Shown here: positions 1-10,059 of the stretch, piece after piece
Numbering within the stretch: position 1 is the first letter of the stretch
How the letters are laid out: each line of letters starts with the position of its first letter
Assembly: GCF_004120195.1 (NCBI RefSeq)
Contig: NZ_SCHN01000012.1
Span: forward strand, 1-64,000
From: Enterovibrio baiacu
Lineage (GTDB): Bacteria; Pseudomonadota; Gammaproteobacteria; Enterobacterales; Vibrionaceae
Direction of reading: 5' to 3'
DNA length: 64,000 bases
Made by a program: the position numbers and the translations under genes
Notes under the pieces: generated by a model
What the model was told of the DNA's origin: nothing
What the model saw: only the letters and a program-made list of their open reading frames with translations
Database searches by the model: none

Positions 1-399
1 AACAAGGATGTAAGGAATACCAACTTGGCGACCTAGAAGGATGTGCTCACGAGTTTGTGGCATAGGACCATCAGTTGCCGCAACAACTAGGATACCACCG
101 TCCATTTGCGCAGCACCGGTGATCATGTTTTTAACATAATCGGCGTGTCCTGGGCAGTCTACGTGTGCGTAGTGACGAGTAGGAGTATCGTATTCTACGT
201 GTGAAGTAGAGATGGTGATACCGCGCTCGCGCTCTTCTGGAGCGTTATCGATAGATGCGAAGTCACGTGCAGAACCGCCGTATACTTTAGAAAGTACAGT
301 ACAGATTGCTGCAGTTAGAGTAGTTTTACCGTGGTCAACGTGGCCGATAGTACCAACGTTAACGTGCGGTTTCGTACGTTCAAATTTTTCTTTAGACAC
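1..399 (-). CDS. tuf: Elongation factor Tu (5' part, runs off the window)
   Basis: GTPase that delivers aminoacyl-tRNA to the ribosome. Only the first 133 codons are present; the gene continues beyond base 1. The protein begins [20 protein letters not shown] and carries the P-loop GHVDHGKT, the switch region RGITI and the DCPGH motif, all intact. The start is GTG (complement of 397-399), preceded by AGGAAGG about 9 bases upstream. It lies about 100 bases downstream of fusA, the usual end of the str operon. Whether this is the tufA or tufB copy cannot be told from this fragment. Confidence 0.97.
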   Translation of the reverse strand, partial: MSKEKFERTKPHVNVGTIGHVDHGKTTLTAAICTVLSKVYGGSARDFASIDNAPEERERGITISTSHVEYDTPTRHYAHVDCPGHADYVKNMITGAAQMDGGILVVAATDGPMPQTREHILLGRQVGIPYILV

Positions 400-499
400 G
401 ATCGTGTTCCTTCCTAGTTATGAGCCGCACCTACCGTCGTAAGTGCGATCAGAAGTTTTTATCAATGCTGGCGAACAATGCCAGCATCAAAGCTACTAA

Positions 500-2596
500 T
501 CAACAACGCTGTGCGATGATTGAATCAGCAACGTTCTTTGGAACATCAGCGTATTCACTGAATTCCATAGAGTAAGATGCGCGGCCCTGAGTCGCTGAAC
601 GCAAGTCAGTTGCGTAACCAAACATCTCAGCCAGCGGTACCTGTGCGCGAATGATTCTCAAGCCAGCAGGACCATCGTCCATACCAGAAATCAAACCACG
701 GCGGCGATTCAAGTCACCCACTACATCACCCATCCAGTCTTCTGGAGTGGTGATTTCCACTTTCATCATTGGCTCAAGAATAACAGGTTGCGCTTCAAGC
801 GCTCCTTTCTTAAAGGCCATAGATGCAGCGATTTTAAACGCCATTTCGTTGGAGTCAACATCATGATAAGAGCCATCGAACAACGTGGCTTTCACGTCAA
901 GTACTGGGTAACCGGCAAGGACACCACTACTCATCTGCTCTTCAATGCCCTTAGCCACTGAACTGATGTACTCTTTTGGTACTGAACCACCAACGATTTC
1001 ATCAACGAAGACAAAGCCTTCGCCAAGTTCAGACGGCTCCAGTTTGATCCATACATGACCATACTGACCGCGACCACCAGACTGCTTAACGAACTTGCCT
1101 TCGACTTCAGCATTTCCACGGATGGTTTCACGGTATGCCACCTGAGGCTTACCTACGTTACATTCAACGCTGAACTCACGGCGCATGCGGTCAACAATGA
1201 TGTCGAGGTGCAATTCGCCCATACCAGAGATCAGGGTTTGCCCTGATTCAATGTCAGTTTCAACGCGGAACGATGGATCTTCTGCCGCCAGTTTACCCAG
1301 CGCGATACCCATTTTTTCTTGATCAGCTTGTGAACGAGGCTCAACAGCGATCTGAATAACAGGCTCTGGGAACTCCATACGCTCAAGAATCACTTTAGAT
1401 TCTAGTGCACAAAGTGTGTCACCCGTCGTCACGTCTTTCAGACCAATTGCTGCCGCAATGTCACCCGCACGGATCTCTTTGATCTCTTCGCGTTTATTCG
1501 AGTGCATTTGAACGATACGGCCAAAGCGCTCACGCTTTTGCTTCACAGAGTTATAAACTGTGTCGCCAGTATTCACCACTCCTGAGTAAACACGCAGGAA
1601 GGTTAACGTACCAACAAATGGGTCGGTGGCGATTTTAAATGCTAGTGCTGCGAATGGTTCGTTATCGTCAGCATGACGGTCGATCACATTGCCATCTTCG
1701 TCTTCACCATTGATCGCTTTCACGTCAATTGGAGAAGGAAGGAATTCAACAACAGCATCTAGCACCGCCTGAACACCTTTGTTCTTAAATGCAGAACCAC
1801 AAGTTGCCAGTACGATTTCGTTGTTTAGTGTGCGTTCACGCAAAGCTTGTTTGATTTCGGCTTCTGTCAATTCCCCATCTTCGAGGTACTTGTCCATCAG
1901 CTCTTCGTTTGCTTCTGCAGCAGCTTCAATAAGGTTTTGATGCCACTCTTCAGCCAGCTCTTGCATGTCTGCTGGGATATCTTCGTAACTGAAGGTCATC
2001 CCTTGATCAGCTTCGCTCCAGTTAATCGCCTTCATTTTGATAAGGTCGATAACACCACGAAACTCATCTTCTGAACCAATATTCAAATGAATAGGAACAG
2101 GGTTAGCACCTAGTCGATCTTTAATTTGATTAACTACGCGCAAAAAGTCTGCGCCTGTACGGTCCATCTTGTTGACGAAAACCATACGAGGAACTTGATA
2201 TTTATCGGCTTGACGCCAAACAGTCTCAGACTGAGGTTCAACACCAGATGAGCCACAGAATACAACGACTGCACCATCCAATACGCGCAATGAACGTTCA
2301 ACTTCAATGGTGAAGTCTACGTGTCCAGGGGTATCGATGATATTGATGCGATGCTCAGCGAATTGTGCATCCATACCACGCCAGAAGGTTGTAGTCGCAG
2401 CGGAGGTGATTGTGATACCACGCTCTTGCTCCTGCTCCATCCAGTCCATGGTTGCGGCACCATCGTGCACTTCACCAATTTTGTGAGAAAGACCGGTATA
2501 AAACAGGATACGCTCTGTTGTTGTAGTTTTACCTGCGTCTACGTGAGCACAAATACCGATGTTGCGGTAGCGCTCAATAGGGGTCTTACGAGCCAC
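500..2596 (-). CDS. fusA: Elongation factor G
   Basis: Ribosomal translocase GTPase, 698 residues, the normal length for gammaproteobacterial EF-G. The N-terminus [20 protein letters not shown] is followed by the P-loop [13 protein letters not shown], the switch [10 protein letters not shown] and NKMD. Domain IV ([11 protein letters not shown]) and the C-terminal domain V are present. It is the third gene of the str operon, 72 bases after rpsG and 100 bases before tuf. The protein ends QRC, so it has a C-terminal cysteine. Confidence 0.98.
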   Translation of the reverse strand: MARKTPIERYRNIGICAHVDAGKTTTTERILFYTGLSHKIGEVHDGAATMDWMEQEQERGITITSAATTTFWRGMDAQFAEHRINIIDTPGHVDFTIEVERSLRVLDGAVVVFCGSSGVEPQSETVWRQADKYQVPRMVFVNKMDRTGADFLRVVNQIKDRLGANPVPIHLNIGSEDEFRGVIDLIKMKAINWSEADQGMTFSYEDIPADMQELAEEWHQNLIEAAAEANEELMDKYLEDGELTEAEIKQALRERTLNNEIVLATCGSAFKNKGVQAVLDAVVEFLPSPIDVKAINGEDEDGNVIDRHADDNEPFAALAFKIATDPFVGTLTFLRVYSGVVNTGDTVYNSVKQKRERFGRIVQMHSNKREEIKEIRAGDIAAAIGLKDVTTGDTLCALESKVILERMEFPEPVIQIAVEPRSQADQEKMGIALGKLAAEDPSFRVETDIESGQTLISGMGELHLDIIVDRMRREFSVECNVGKPQVAYRETIRGNAEVEGKFVKQSGGRGQYGHVWIKLEPSELGEGFVFVDEIVGGSVPKEYISSVAKGIEEQMSSGVLAGYPVLDVKATLFDGSYHDVDSNEMAFKIAASMAFKKGALEAQPVILEPMMKVEITTPEDWMGDVVGDLNRRRGLISGMDDGPAGLRIIRAQVPLAEMFGYATDLRSATQGRASYSMEFSEYADVPKNVADSIIAQRC

Positions 2597-2668
2597 AGTA
2601 GTATCCTCTTACTAAGGTCAACCTTAGAATGTGGTTTAGGCGCGGCAAATGCCGCGCCTAAAAAGGTA

Positions 2669-3139
2669 TTACCAGCGGTAATGAGCAAACGCTTTGTTAG
2701 CGTCAGCCATACGGTGAACGTCTTCACGTTTCTTAACCGCAGTACCTTTGTTCTCAGATGCATCTAGCATTTCGTTAGCTAGACGTTGAGCCATAGATTT
2801 TTCACCACGCTTACGCGCAGCTTCAACCAACCAACGCATAGCAAGTGCGTTACGGCGAACCGGACGAACTTCTACAGGTACTTGGTAAGTTGAACCACCA
2901 ACACGGCGAGATTTAACCTCTACCGCAGGGCGAACGTTATCAAGAGCTTGTTCAAACAGAGCTAGGTGATCTTTACCAGAACGCTCAGCCATGATGTCCA
3001 ATGCACCATAAACGATTTTTTCAGCAGTCGACTTTTTACCGTCAACCATTACGATGTTTACAAATTTTGCCAGCAGCTCTGATCCGAACTTAGGATCCGG
3101 AAGGATTTTACGCTGACCAATTACGCGACGACGTGGCAT
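2669..3139 (-). CDS. rpsG: 30S ribosomal protein S7
   Basis: Primary 16S rRNA-binding protein of the small-subunit head, 156 residues ([20 protein letters not shown]...FAHYRW), full length for the family. It sits between rpsL and fusA. In Escherichia coli S7 autoregulates the operon by binding the rpsL-rpsG intercistronic region; here that region is 97 bases and could fold, but I did not establish the same structure. Confidence 0.98.
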   Translation of the reverse strand: MPRRRVIGQRKILPDPKFGSELLAKFVNIVMVDGKKSTAEKIVYGALDIMAERSGKDHLALFEQALDNVRPAVEVKSRRVGGSTYQVPVEVRPVRRNALAMRWLVEAARKRGEKSMAQRLANEMLDASENKGTAVKKREDVHRMADANKAFAHYRW

Positions 3140-3236
3140 GGAATTCTCCGTTGTCTTCTTCAGGTTTTATCCAAAACTTTTCAGTTTTTTCAAAATTACA
3201 AATTAATTAGTGTTTGGCCTTACTTAACGGATTCCA

Positions 3237-3709
<473 letters not shown>

Positions 3710-3790
3710 GATTTATACAACGATCAATGCTCAGTGCATTTTGTAAACACCGAGATATTACGTCTTTACGCTAGTTGATTGTGGTGATAT

Positions 3791-4081
3791 TCACCATTTC
3801 ATTTGCGTGACATACTGCTCCGTCAACGAGACAAAGTCTTTAATATCAACAAGTTCAAACTCACTGGCAATTTTACCTTCCAGCCCTCTCGCTTGAACAT
3901 CTTCCAACAGAACGTAAATTCGATGATTTGAAGAAAGAAGTGGCAGAAACCACTCTCCTTGCTCAATGGCGGCAACGACAGCATCTTCAGCGAGAAGGAT
4001 CGCGCTTGGCGCTTGTGCGTAATCGAGGCAAAGCTTCAACGAAGAAGAAGAATACGGTGAGGTATAGAGCGTGTGTAACAT
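3791..4081 (-). CDS. tusB: Sulfurtransferase complex subunit TusB
   Basis: DsrH-family subunit of the TusBCD complex, which relays sulfur from TusA to TusE for 2-thiolation of the wobble uridine of tRNAs by MnmA. 96 residues, MLHTLYTSPY...TQMKW, normal length. It starts 9 bases after the tusC stop, so the three tus genes form one transcription unit in the order D-C-B, as in E. coli. Confidence 0.93.
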   Translation of the reverse strand: MLHTLYTSPYSSSSLKLCLDYAQAPSAILLAEDAVVAAIEQGEWFLPLLSSNHRIYVLLEDVQARGLEGKIASEFELVDIKDFVSLTEQYVTQMKW

Positions 4082-4090
4082 CCGATGCCC

Positions 4091-4447
4091 CTAAAACTGG
4101 AGAACTTTGACACATTCAGTCAGTTGCGACGCAATCACACTGCGTTCGACAACATCTGCATCGATGATGAATGCTGCGTTTGTTAAGCCTCTTTCCGCTA
4201 AAGACTGCTCACAAACGTAAATGTCTTCCACATCGCACAACGACAGCATTTTGAATGTCGAAATATAGTCGCGACTGAGCACCACTGTAGGTTGTTGGTT
4301 CGCAAGCAACTGGAAAACACCATCACCCACAAAAAACAGTGCAATGTTTTCGCTGTAATTGGAGGTTGATAAAACGGCATCCAGCCCCTCGCGACCACTT
4401 GCAGAGCCATGTGGTGCAGTAGAAAAAACGAAACCGAGTTTACTCAT
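4091..4447 (-). CDS. tusC: Sulfurtransferase complex subunit TusC
   Basis: DsrF-like subunit of TusBCD, 118 residues, beginning MSKLGFVFSTAPHGSASGREG, a pattern typical of the family (hydrophobic first strand, then a small-residue loop). 7 bases separate it from tusD. Structural role in the TusBCD hexamer; the catalytic cysteine belongs to TusD. Confidence 0.94.
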   Translation of the reverse strand: MSKLGFVFSTAPHGSASGREGLDAVLSTSNYSENIALFFVGDGVFQLLANQQPTVVLSRDYISTFKMLSLCDVEDIYVCEQSLAERGLTNAAFIIDADVVERSVIASQLTECVKVLQF

Positions 4448-4454
4448 GGGTCAC

Positions 4455-4847
4455 CTAAAACTGCACAACGCGATCTGCGGTTAATAGAGATTCTGACAAA
4501 CCACCCAACCCTGCTTGGGTAAAGCCTTTTGCCATGTTGGACGTTGGTAACGCGTGCTGTTTTGCTTCGTCATCACTGATTTGACCGCGACGCAGTGCGG
4601 CCGCTACACAGGTTTCAAGCTCAACACCATGCGCAGATGACAAGGCCTGCCAAGCTGAAACCAAATCAAACTCATCGTTTGCAGGCACGGTCAAAGACGA
4701 CGCGTTGGACACACCATCTTGATAGAAAAACACACGCGTTAACGTGTGTCCTTTTTCTATCACAGCTTGTGCAAAGCGGTATGCCGAAAGTGATGCTTGG
4801 CGACCATAGACAGGCGCACTCACCACTAACACATAATTGAGGCTCAT
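4455..4847 (-). CDS. tusD: Sulfurtransferase complex subunit TusD
   Basis: DsrE-family subunit that accepts persulfide sulfur from TusA. 130 residues. The segment [15 protein letters not shown] contains the cysteine corresponding to the active-site cysteine of E. coli TusD. The start codon overlaps the yheO stop by four bases (ATGA), indicating translational coupling. Confidence 0.95.
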   Translation of the reverse strand: MSLNYVLVVSAPVYGRQASLSAYRFAQAVIEKGHTLTRVFFYQDGVSNASSLTVPANDEFDLVSAWQALSSAHGVELETCVAAALRRGQISDDEAKQHALPTSNMAKGFTQAGLGGLSESLLTADRVVQF

Positions 4848-5563
4848 TTCTCCCCTTCCTCGCCTTTGCGTTGACGAATGTAGAGATACACAGTGTGCTT
4901 GGAAATGTTTAAGCGGTCTGCCACGCGGTTGATGGCGTCTTTGATATCGAAAATGCCTTTATCATAAAGCTCCATCACGATTTGGCGGTTCTTCGTGTTG
5001 TTCGATACCGACTTATCTGCGTTGATTTCTTCGATCGTGCGCTCGACCGTTTGGTCAACCAACTCATCAACATCACTGGCAAAGTTCACCGAAGATGCAG
5101 CTTGGCGTGCTTCTTCTGTCGGCATGAATGCCTGCAGTACTTGGGAGAATGGTGCATCCAAATTAATGTTAATACACAGCAAACCAATCACACGGTTGTC
5201 TGCATTACGAATAGCGACCGTGATGGATTTCATCAAGGTATTGCCCTTCGCACGCGTAAAGTAAGCACGAGAGAAATTTCGCTCGGATCCTTCGATATCA
5301 CGCAACATACGCAACGCAAGGTCTGTGATTGGCGAACCCACTTGGCGACCTGTGTTTTCACCATTGGCAATTTTGATGGCCGAAGTGTTCAAATCTTCCA
5401 ATGAGTGCAACACGATTTCACAGTGCTGACCAATCAACGCGGCTAAACCATCAACAACGGCTTCGTAAGATTTGAGGATCACGCGGTCTTGTACTGTGAA
5501 TGGATTGACCTCAATGAAGTCACTTTCGACAATTACATCCGCACCAAAACTGTCTGTCGGCAC
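4844..5563 (-). CDS. yheO: YheO-family transcriptional regulator (PAS-like plus HTH)
   Basis: 239 residues, very close to the E. coli YheO length. The N-terminal two thirds is the YheO/PAS-like domain ([29 protein letters not shown]). The C-terminal 60 residues form a helix-turn-helix ([20 protein letters not shown], then HTVYLYIRQ). The target is not known from sequence. It heads the tus transcription unit and overlaps tusD by 4 bases, as in enterics. Confidence 0.92.
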   Translation of the reverse strand: MPTDSFGADVIVESDFIEVNPFTVQDRVILKSYEAVVDGLAALIGQHCEIVLHSLEDLNTSAIKIANGENTGRQVGSPITDLALRMLRDIEGSERNFSRAYFTRAKGNTLMKSITVAIRNADNRVIGLLCININLDAPFSQVLQAFMPTEEARQAASSVNFASDVDELVDQTVERTIEEINADKSVSNNTKNRQIVMELYDKGIFDIKDAINRVADRLNISKHTVYLYIRQRKGEEGEK

Positions 5564-5672
5564 AGGCTTCTTTCCTTTTGTGGGTTATCGTCTATCGAGG
5601 GGTAAAAGATAAACGAAAGCTGTAAACTTTAAAATCTGGCAATAAGTTTAACAGACTTGGTTCAAGAAAATG

Positions 5673-5702
5673 AAAAAACCCCAGCACGAGACCGGGGTTT
5701 TT
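5673..5702 (-). terminator. Intrinsic terminator downstream of fkpA
   Basis: Read on the minus strand: AAAAACCCCG, loop, then GGGG followed by six T. It sits 31 bases after the fkpA stop, between fkpA and yheO. Confidence 0.85.
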
Positions 5703-5732
5703 AACGTTACATCAAACTAAACGCCAAGGGGA

Positions 5733-6524
5733 TTAACCTTGTGTTGTTCCTGCTTTCGCTGCGTCACCTTTGATTTCGATGAGCTCGACATCGAATACCA
5801 AGGTTGAGTTTGCTGGAATAGCAGGCGTGTCTTGCGCGCCGTAAGCCAACTCAGGCGGAATAACAAATTTGAACTTAGAGCCGACAGGCATCAACTGAAC
5901 GCCTTCCGTCCAACCAGGGATCACGCGGTTAAGTGGGAAAGTTGCTGGTTGGTCACGATCATAAGAGCTGTCGAATTGCGTGCCATCCGTCAGTGTGCCT
6001 TTGTAGTGAACAACGACGGTATCTTCAGCTGCTGGTTTCGCACCTTCACCCAACGTTTCAACTTGGTACATCAAACCAGAATCTGTGGTGGTCACGCCTT
6101 CCGTTTTTGCAAACGTCGCGCGGAATTCTTCGCCCGCTTTCACAGCAGCAGCGGCTTTTTCTTCAGCTTGCTTTTGCGCCATTTCCGCAACGCGCTGATC
6201 CAGTGATTGAAGTGCAGCTTGCGCTTCTTCATCACTCAATTTTGATTTGTCAGCAAACGCATCTTGTACGCCTTGTAGTACAAGGTCAGAGCTTAGGCTT
6301 AAGCCAATTTCTTCTTGCTGATCAAGGTTCGCTTTCAGGTATTGCGCCAACGATGCACCGATTGCATAAGCGGCTTTGTCATCTTCTGTTGCAAATGTCA
6401 CGGCTTCTACAGCAGCAGGAGCTTCAACCGCAGCTGTCGTTGTTTCTTTTGCTTCTTCTTGCTGACAGCCCACAGCCAGAGCGACGGTCGCAGCTAACAG
6501 TGACATTTTAAAAACTGATTTCAT
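5733..6524 (-). CDS. fkpA: FKBP-type peptidyl-prolyl isomerase, lipoprotein-like FkpA
   Basis: Envelope PPIase/chaperone, 263 residues. The N-terminus MKSVFKMSLLAATVALAVGC has a signal with Cys20 in a lipobox-like context (AVGC), so this homologue may be lipid-anchored, unlike soluble E. coli FkpA. An alpha-helical dimerisation domain occupies roughly residues 50-140. The FKBP domain (VVVHYKGTLTDGTQFDSSYD, then IPGWTEGVQLMPVGSKFKF) fills the C-terminal 110 residues. Divergent from the WD40 gene; followed by an intrinsic terminator. Confidence 0.94.
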   Translation of the reverse strand: MKSVFKMSLLAATVALAVGCQQEEAKETTTAAVEAPAAVEAVTFATEDDKAAYAIGASLAQYLKANLDQQEEIGLSLSSDLVLQGVQDAFADKSKLSDEEAQAALQSLDQRVAEMAQKQAEEKAAAAVKAGEEFRATFAKTEGVTTTDSGLMYQVETLGEGAKPAAEDTVVVHYKGTLTDGTQFDSSYDRDQPATFPLNRVIPGWTEGVQLMPVGSKFKFVIPPELAYGAQDTPAIPANSTLVFDVELIEIKGDAAKAGTTQG

Positions 6525-6643
6525 TGGTTACTCCGTTGGTATTCAAACCACATTTCTCTTATTCGCTTACGCGACAACGATGCGAAAGCCTGAAACGATC
6601 AATATACTCGACGTTATAGGGTCCCAAGAAAAGGAACACAAGC

Positions 6644-7627
6644 GTGATACGACAAATCGTCGCCACAATTTGCTTAATTCTGACACTGCTAGCACTTTCT
6701 GGGTGCTTTCACTCCTCACATGAAGCGCAACGTTGGACGTTGCAGCCGAATGGAGTGACCAGTTTCAGCTTAAGTCGTGAAGGCCGTTTTGGCCTTATGG
6801 CATCAACTGAACAAGGTATCGTGCTCTGGGATCTTATGCAAAACAAACAGTTGGCTGATTTCGGATATCAGGATCAAGATAAAAACACTGTGATCGCGAG
6901 TCAGATATCAGACAACAACCGCTACGCCATTACTGCCACATCGCAGAACTTTGCGGTCTGGGATTTAGCGTGGGGGCAAGCCGAAGGCCTGTGGTCCATA
7001 TCAGACGGCATCATTCGGGACCTTGATATCAGTAACAACGGGCAGAAAGTGTTGCTTGCATTGTCGAACGGCAAAGCCTTGTTCGTGGACTTAGGCACAG
7101 GAAGACGCTTAGAGTTCCTCGCGCATCAAGATAAAGTGAATAGCGTGTCTTTATCACCCAATGGCAAGTTCGCGCTGTCAGGAGGGAATGATCATAACGC
7201 CTTCTTTTGGAGCACAGAATCAGGCCAAGTGCTGAATGAATTTCCGCATTCACACCGCATTACCCGCGTTGAATTGCATCGCACGGGAAAATACGCCTTT
7301 TCAGCCGATGGAGACGACACAGCCATTGTGTGGGATCTCTCAACGGGTGAACCGCGTAGCGAGCTCAATATGTTCCACCGCCACCCGAACTTTTCTACAG
7401 CGCGTTTCTCAGATGATGGCGAAATACTCGTGACCGGGACGCCAGGAAGACGCGTAGAATCATGGGAGACCAAAAGCGGCGATAACCTCGGACGCTGGCT
7501 TGCAGAGGAACAACAAAATACGCGACCACCGAGTGCGGTGGTGTATGATGTCGCGATAGATCCAACAGGGCGCGTAATTTCCGCTACATCAGCCGGCATT
7601 GCACAAGCCTGGATATCGCAGGAATAG
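6644..7627 (+). CDS. WD40-repeat lipoprotein of unknown function
   Basis: 327 residues with a clear lipoprotein signal: MIRQIVATICLILTLLALSGC, lipobox LSGC, Cys21. The remainder is a series of WD-like blades ending in motifs such as GIVLWDL, NFAVWDLAWG, NAFFWSTESGQ and TAIVWDLSTGE, enough for about one seven-bladed propeller. The start is GTG with AAGGAAC upstream. Its stop lies 7 bases before slyX, suggesting cotranscription. A role as an envelope scaffold is inference; no catalytic motif is visible. It is not part of the E. coli fkpA-slyX arrangement. Confidence 0.85.
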   Translation: MIRQIVATICLILTLLALSGCFHSSHEAQRWTLQPNGVTSFSLSREGRFGLMASTEQGIVLWDLMQNKQLADFGYQDQDKNTVIASQISDNNRYAITATSQNFAVWDLAWGQAEGLWSISDGIIRDLDISNNGQKVLLALSNGKALFVDLGTGRRLEFLAHQDKVNSVSLSPNGKFALSGGNDHNAFFWSTESGQVLNEFPHSHRITRVELHRTGKYAFSADGDDTAIVWDLSTGEPRSELNMFHRHPNFSTARFSDDGEILVTGTPGRRVESWETKSGDNLGRWLAEEQQNTRPPSAVVYDVAIDPTGRVISATSAGIAQAWISQE

Positions 7628-7634
7628 TAACGAT

Positions 7635-7856
7635 ATGAACGAATTAGAGCGACTGCAACAGCAAATTGAAGACCTTGAAATCAAACAAGCATTTCAAGAA
7701 CACACCATCGAAGAACTTAACGATGCGGTCACTGAACAACAAAATGCCATCATGCGAATGAACACGCAGATCGCCTTTTTGGTGACGAAATTAAAAGCGA
7801 TGGAACCCGCTAACATCGCGAGCATGAACGAAGAAACACCGCCGCCTCACTACTGA
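7635..7856 (+). CDS. slyX: SlyX family protein
   Basis: 73 residues, a short coiled-coil protein (MNELERLQQQIEDLEIKQAF) ending in the typical PPHY tail. The start chosen is the ATG at 7635, which gives the standard SlyX length of about 72; a longer frame opens inside the preceding gene. Biochemical function is unknown in the family. Confidence 0.93.
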   Translation: MNELERLQQQIEDLEIKQAFQEHTIEELNDAVTEQQNAIMRMNTQIAFLVTKLKAMEPANIASMNEETPPPHY

Positions 7857-7861
7857 AAGCA

Positions 7862-7933
7862 TGCCCTAGGGACGAGGAAGAGCAGGTTAAAGGGACGAGA
7901 AAGAGCAAAGCTGATGAACCACTCTTTCTCTCC
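7862..7933. repeat. Short direct and inverted intergenic repeat beside iaaA
   Basis: Two copies of a 17-base unit (AGGGACGAGGAAGAGCA at 7868, AGGGACGAGAAAGAGCA at 7891) match at 16 of 17 positions with a 23-base period. The second copy is followed by its partial inverted complement: GAGAAAGAG at 7897-7905 pairs with CTCTTTCTC at 7922-7930. The left edge holds the palindrome CCCTAGGG. The element lies between the convergent slyX and iaaA genes and lacks a T-tract, so it is not a standard terminator. Confidence 0.6.
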
Positions 7934-7947
7934 GTATTCCCTTCTCG

Positions 7948-8913
7948 TTACTCGCTCACCACAGAAAGCGCTTCATCCGCAAAAATTGCCACCAGCGCAT
8001 TTCCCTCAGCATCTACCGTCGCACGATACATGCCCGGGCAGTTCAACTCGAAGTTCACCGAACCGTCCGCATCAATCGCAATGACGCCACCCTCGCCGCC
8101 GAGTGACAGAAAATCGCCGTGAATAACGTCGCGACACGCTTGTTCCACGCTGGCGTTGCCATATTGCATGCGCCCTGCAATGTCACTAGCCACGGTGCAG
8201 CGCATCAATAATTCGCCCATCCCCGTGGCAGATACAGCCACATTGCCATTGCGTGCAAAGTTCCCCCCGCCAATGATCGGCGTATCACCGACACGCCCCC
8301 AACGCTTGTTGGTTAAACCACCGGTGCTGGTTGCGGCTGCTAGATTGCCGTTTTTATCTAACGCCACAGCGCCGACCGTGCCGTGCTTTTTCTCATCCGG
8401 GTATCGCGCTTCTGAAAGCGCCACGCCGCCTGATTTTTTCATGACTCGCAGTTCTTTGTATCGTCTGTCGGTAAAGAAATAATCTTGTTCTATGTAGCTA
8501 TAACCGCACTCTTTGAACGCAAAAGATTCCGCCCCCTCGCCCGCCAGCATCGCATGCGGGCTTTTTTGCATGACGTCGCGCGCTAACTGAATTGGGTTTT
8601 TGATGTGACGAATCAAAGTAACAGCGCCTGCATCTAGCCCATTGCCATCCATCACACTGGCGTCCATCTCAACCGTTTCGTCATGTGTGAGCACCGACCC
8701 CTTACCCGCATTGAAAAGTGGGCTGTCTTCCATCACGGTGACTGCAGCAACCGTTGCATCAACCGCGCTGCCGCCTTGCTCAAGCACGGCATGACCCGCC
8801 AACACTGACTGCGCCAACGCTTTACGATAATCAGCGTCAAGTTCAGGGGTCATTAATCGGCGTTCGATGGTGCCTGCACCGCCGTGAATGGCGATTGAGA
8901 ATGGGTGGGTCAT
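7948..8913 (-). CDS. iaaA: Isoaspartyl peptidase / plant-type L-asparaginase
   Basis: Ntn-hydrolase of the plant-type asparaginase family, 321 residues, which removes isoaspartyl residues and hydrolyses asparagine after self-cleavage. The autoprocessing site is visible as KHGTVGAVALD with the nucleophile at Thr179, the same position as in E. coli IaaA. IHGGAGTIER at the N-terminus and GNFARNGNVAVSATGMGE in the beta subunit are family motifs. No signal peptide is evident. The gene sits between slyX and slyD, where enterics have no such gene, and short repeats flank both sides. Confidence 0.93.
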   Translation of the reverse strand: MTHPFSIAIHGGAGTIERRLMTPELDADYRKALAQSVLAGHAVLEQGGSAVDATVAAVTVMEDSPLFNAGKGSVLTHDETVEMDASVMDGNGLDAGAVTLIRHIKNPIQLARDVMQKSPHAMLAGEGAESFAFKECGYSYIEQDYFFTDRRYKELRVMKKSGGVALSEARYPDEKKHGTVGAVALDKNGNLAAATSTGGLTNKRWGRVGDTPIIGGGNFARNGNVAVSATGMGELLMRCTVASDIAGRMQYGNASVEQACRDVIHGDFLSLGGEGGVIAIDADGSVNFELNCPGMYRATVDAEGNALVAIFADEALSVVSE

Positions 8914-8982
8914 GGCGGTTCCTTCGTTAGGGGAAAACGGGGACTGGGTACTTCAAGATTTTGGATGTTGTCGCAATAGAGT

Positions 8983-9030
8983 CAAGCGCTTTGCGCTTCC
9001 TAGGACCTTCTTTTCCGAGAACCTAGGTCC
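8983..9030. repeat. Cluster of small palindromes upstream of iaaA
   Basis: AAGCGC-TTT-GCGCTT is followed by two CCTAGG-centred elements (CCTAGGACC at 8999, ACCTAGGTCC at 9021). A related CCCTAGGG lies on the other side of iaaA. Between the iaaA start and the slyD terminator; no coding potential. Confidence 0.4.
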
Positions 9031-9042
9031 TGCCCCAAACCC

Positions 9043-9082
9043 AAAAAACAAAAACGCCATCCAGTTTCCCGGATGGCGTTTT
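9043..9082 (-). terminator. Intrinsic terminator downstream of slyD
   Basis: Perfect 12-base stem (AAAACGCCATCC at 9051-9062 with GGATGGCGTTTT at 9071-9082, 8-base loop). On the minus strand it runs into TTTTTGTTTTTT, just after the slyD stop. Confidence 0.9.
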
Positions 9083-9114
9083 ATCAATCAAAAGCGCGAT
9101 GCGTTAAGGTGCGA

Positions 9115-9696
9115 TTAGTGAGAACCGCAACCGCCGCCGCCACAACACTCGTGGTCGTCGCCTTTGTCTTCGCCACCACAGCAACCACCTTCGTGGTCAT
9201 GGTCGTGGTCGTGACCACCGCAACAACCACCCGCTTGGTGGATGTGGCCGTGTTCGATCTCTTCTTCAGTCGCAGCACGAAGCTCAACAACTTCAACGTT
9301 GAACGTCAGTGTTTGGCCAGCCAGCATGTGGTTACCATCAACCACCACTTCGTCGCCGTCTACTTCAGTAACTTCAACTGGGATTGGACCTTGGTCAGTG
9401 TCCGCTAGGAAGCGCATACCAACAGTGATTTCGTCAACGCCTTGGAATACGTCAGCAGGAACACGCTGAACCATTGCATCCAAGTACTCGCCGTATGCGT
9501 CTTCCGGCGCTACGGTCACTTCAAATACATCGCCAGCTTCACGGCCTTCGATCGCGTTTTCTAGACCAACGATCAGGTTGTTGTGACCTTGCAGGTATTG
9601 AAGTGGAGACGCTTTGGTTGATTCATCAACCAAGATACCGTCTTCATTTTTTACTTGGTAAGCAATGCTTACTACCACGTCTTTAGTGACTTTCAT
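9115..9696 (-). CDS. slyD: FKBP-type prolyl isomerase / metallochaperone SlyD
   Basis: 193 residues. Residues 1-70 and 125-145 form the FKBP fold, with the IF (insert-in-flap) chaperone domain between them (EDAYGEYLDAMVQRVPADVF). The C-terminal 45 residues are a His/Cys-rich metal-binding tail with CCGG repeats and HDHDHDHE, consistent with the nickel-chaperone role for hydrogenase and other metalloenzymes known in E. coli. Followed by a strong terminator. Confidence 0.97.
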   Translation of the reverse strand: MKVTKDVVVSIAYQVKNEDGILVDESTKASPLQYLQGHNNLIVGLENAIEGREAGDVFEVTVAPEDAYGEYLDAMVQRVPADVFQGVDEITVGMRFLADTDQGPIPVEVTEVDGDEVVVDGNHMLAGQTLTFNVEVVELRAATEEEIEHGHIHQAGGCCGGHDHDHDHEGGCCGGEDKGDDHECCGGGGCGSH

Positions 9697-9806
9697 GTTA
9701 ACTCCGGAAGCAGTTATTCAAGTCCGGATGATCGCGGAAATTTATTCCCTAATGACCACCTGGTTAATTCGGCGCCGATAATACAGAAAACTTTCCTCCG
9801 CGACTA

Positions 9807-10016
9807 TCACTGCGGTTTAAATATCCCGATCACTTGTGCGTCCTGCTCTTCCGGACGGTGTTCATTTTTATCTTCCGATATCGGAGAGCGACGGTCTACA
9901 TGCCCGCATTTCACGCACTCAATCACCTCAACATGGTGCTCTTTCCACCAGCGAAGCGTATCGGATTCTTTACATTCAGGGCAGGTTGCACCTGCAATAA
10001 ATCGTTTCTTGCTCAT
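9807..10016 (-). CDS. yheV: YheV family putative zinc ribbon protein
   Basis: 69 residues with two CxxC pairs, Cys12/Cys15 (CPEC) and Cys34/Cys37 (CVKC), forming a small zinc ribbon. It matches the YheV family (DUF2387), including the FIAGATCPEC start and RRSP after the second pair. Function unknown. It lies between slyD and kefB, its conserved place in enterics. Confidence 0.93.
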   Translation of the reverse strand: MSKKRFIAGATCPECKESDTLRWWKEHHVEVIECVKCGHVDRRSPISEDKNEHRPEEQDAQVIGIFKPQ

Positions 10017-10059
10017 GTCTTTCCTTGTACGTCCTCATCAACACCGAACAATGCCAGTG

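Noticed and set aside
9084-9408. Repetitive Thr/Val-rich frames opposite and beside slyD
   Set aside because: Produced by the His/Cys/Gly-rich codon repeats of the SlyD tail.
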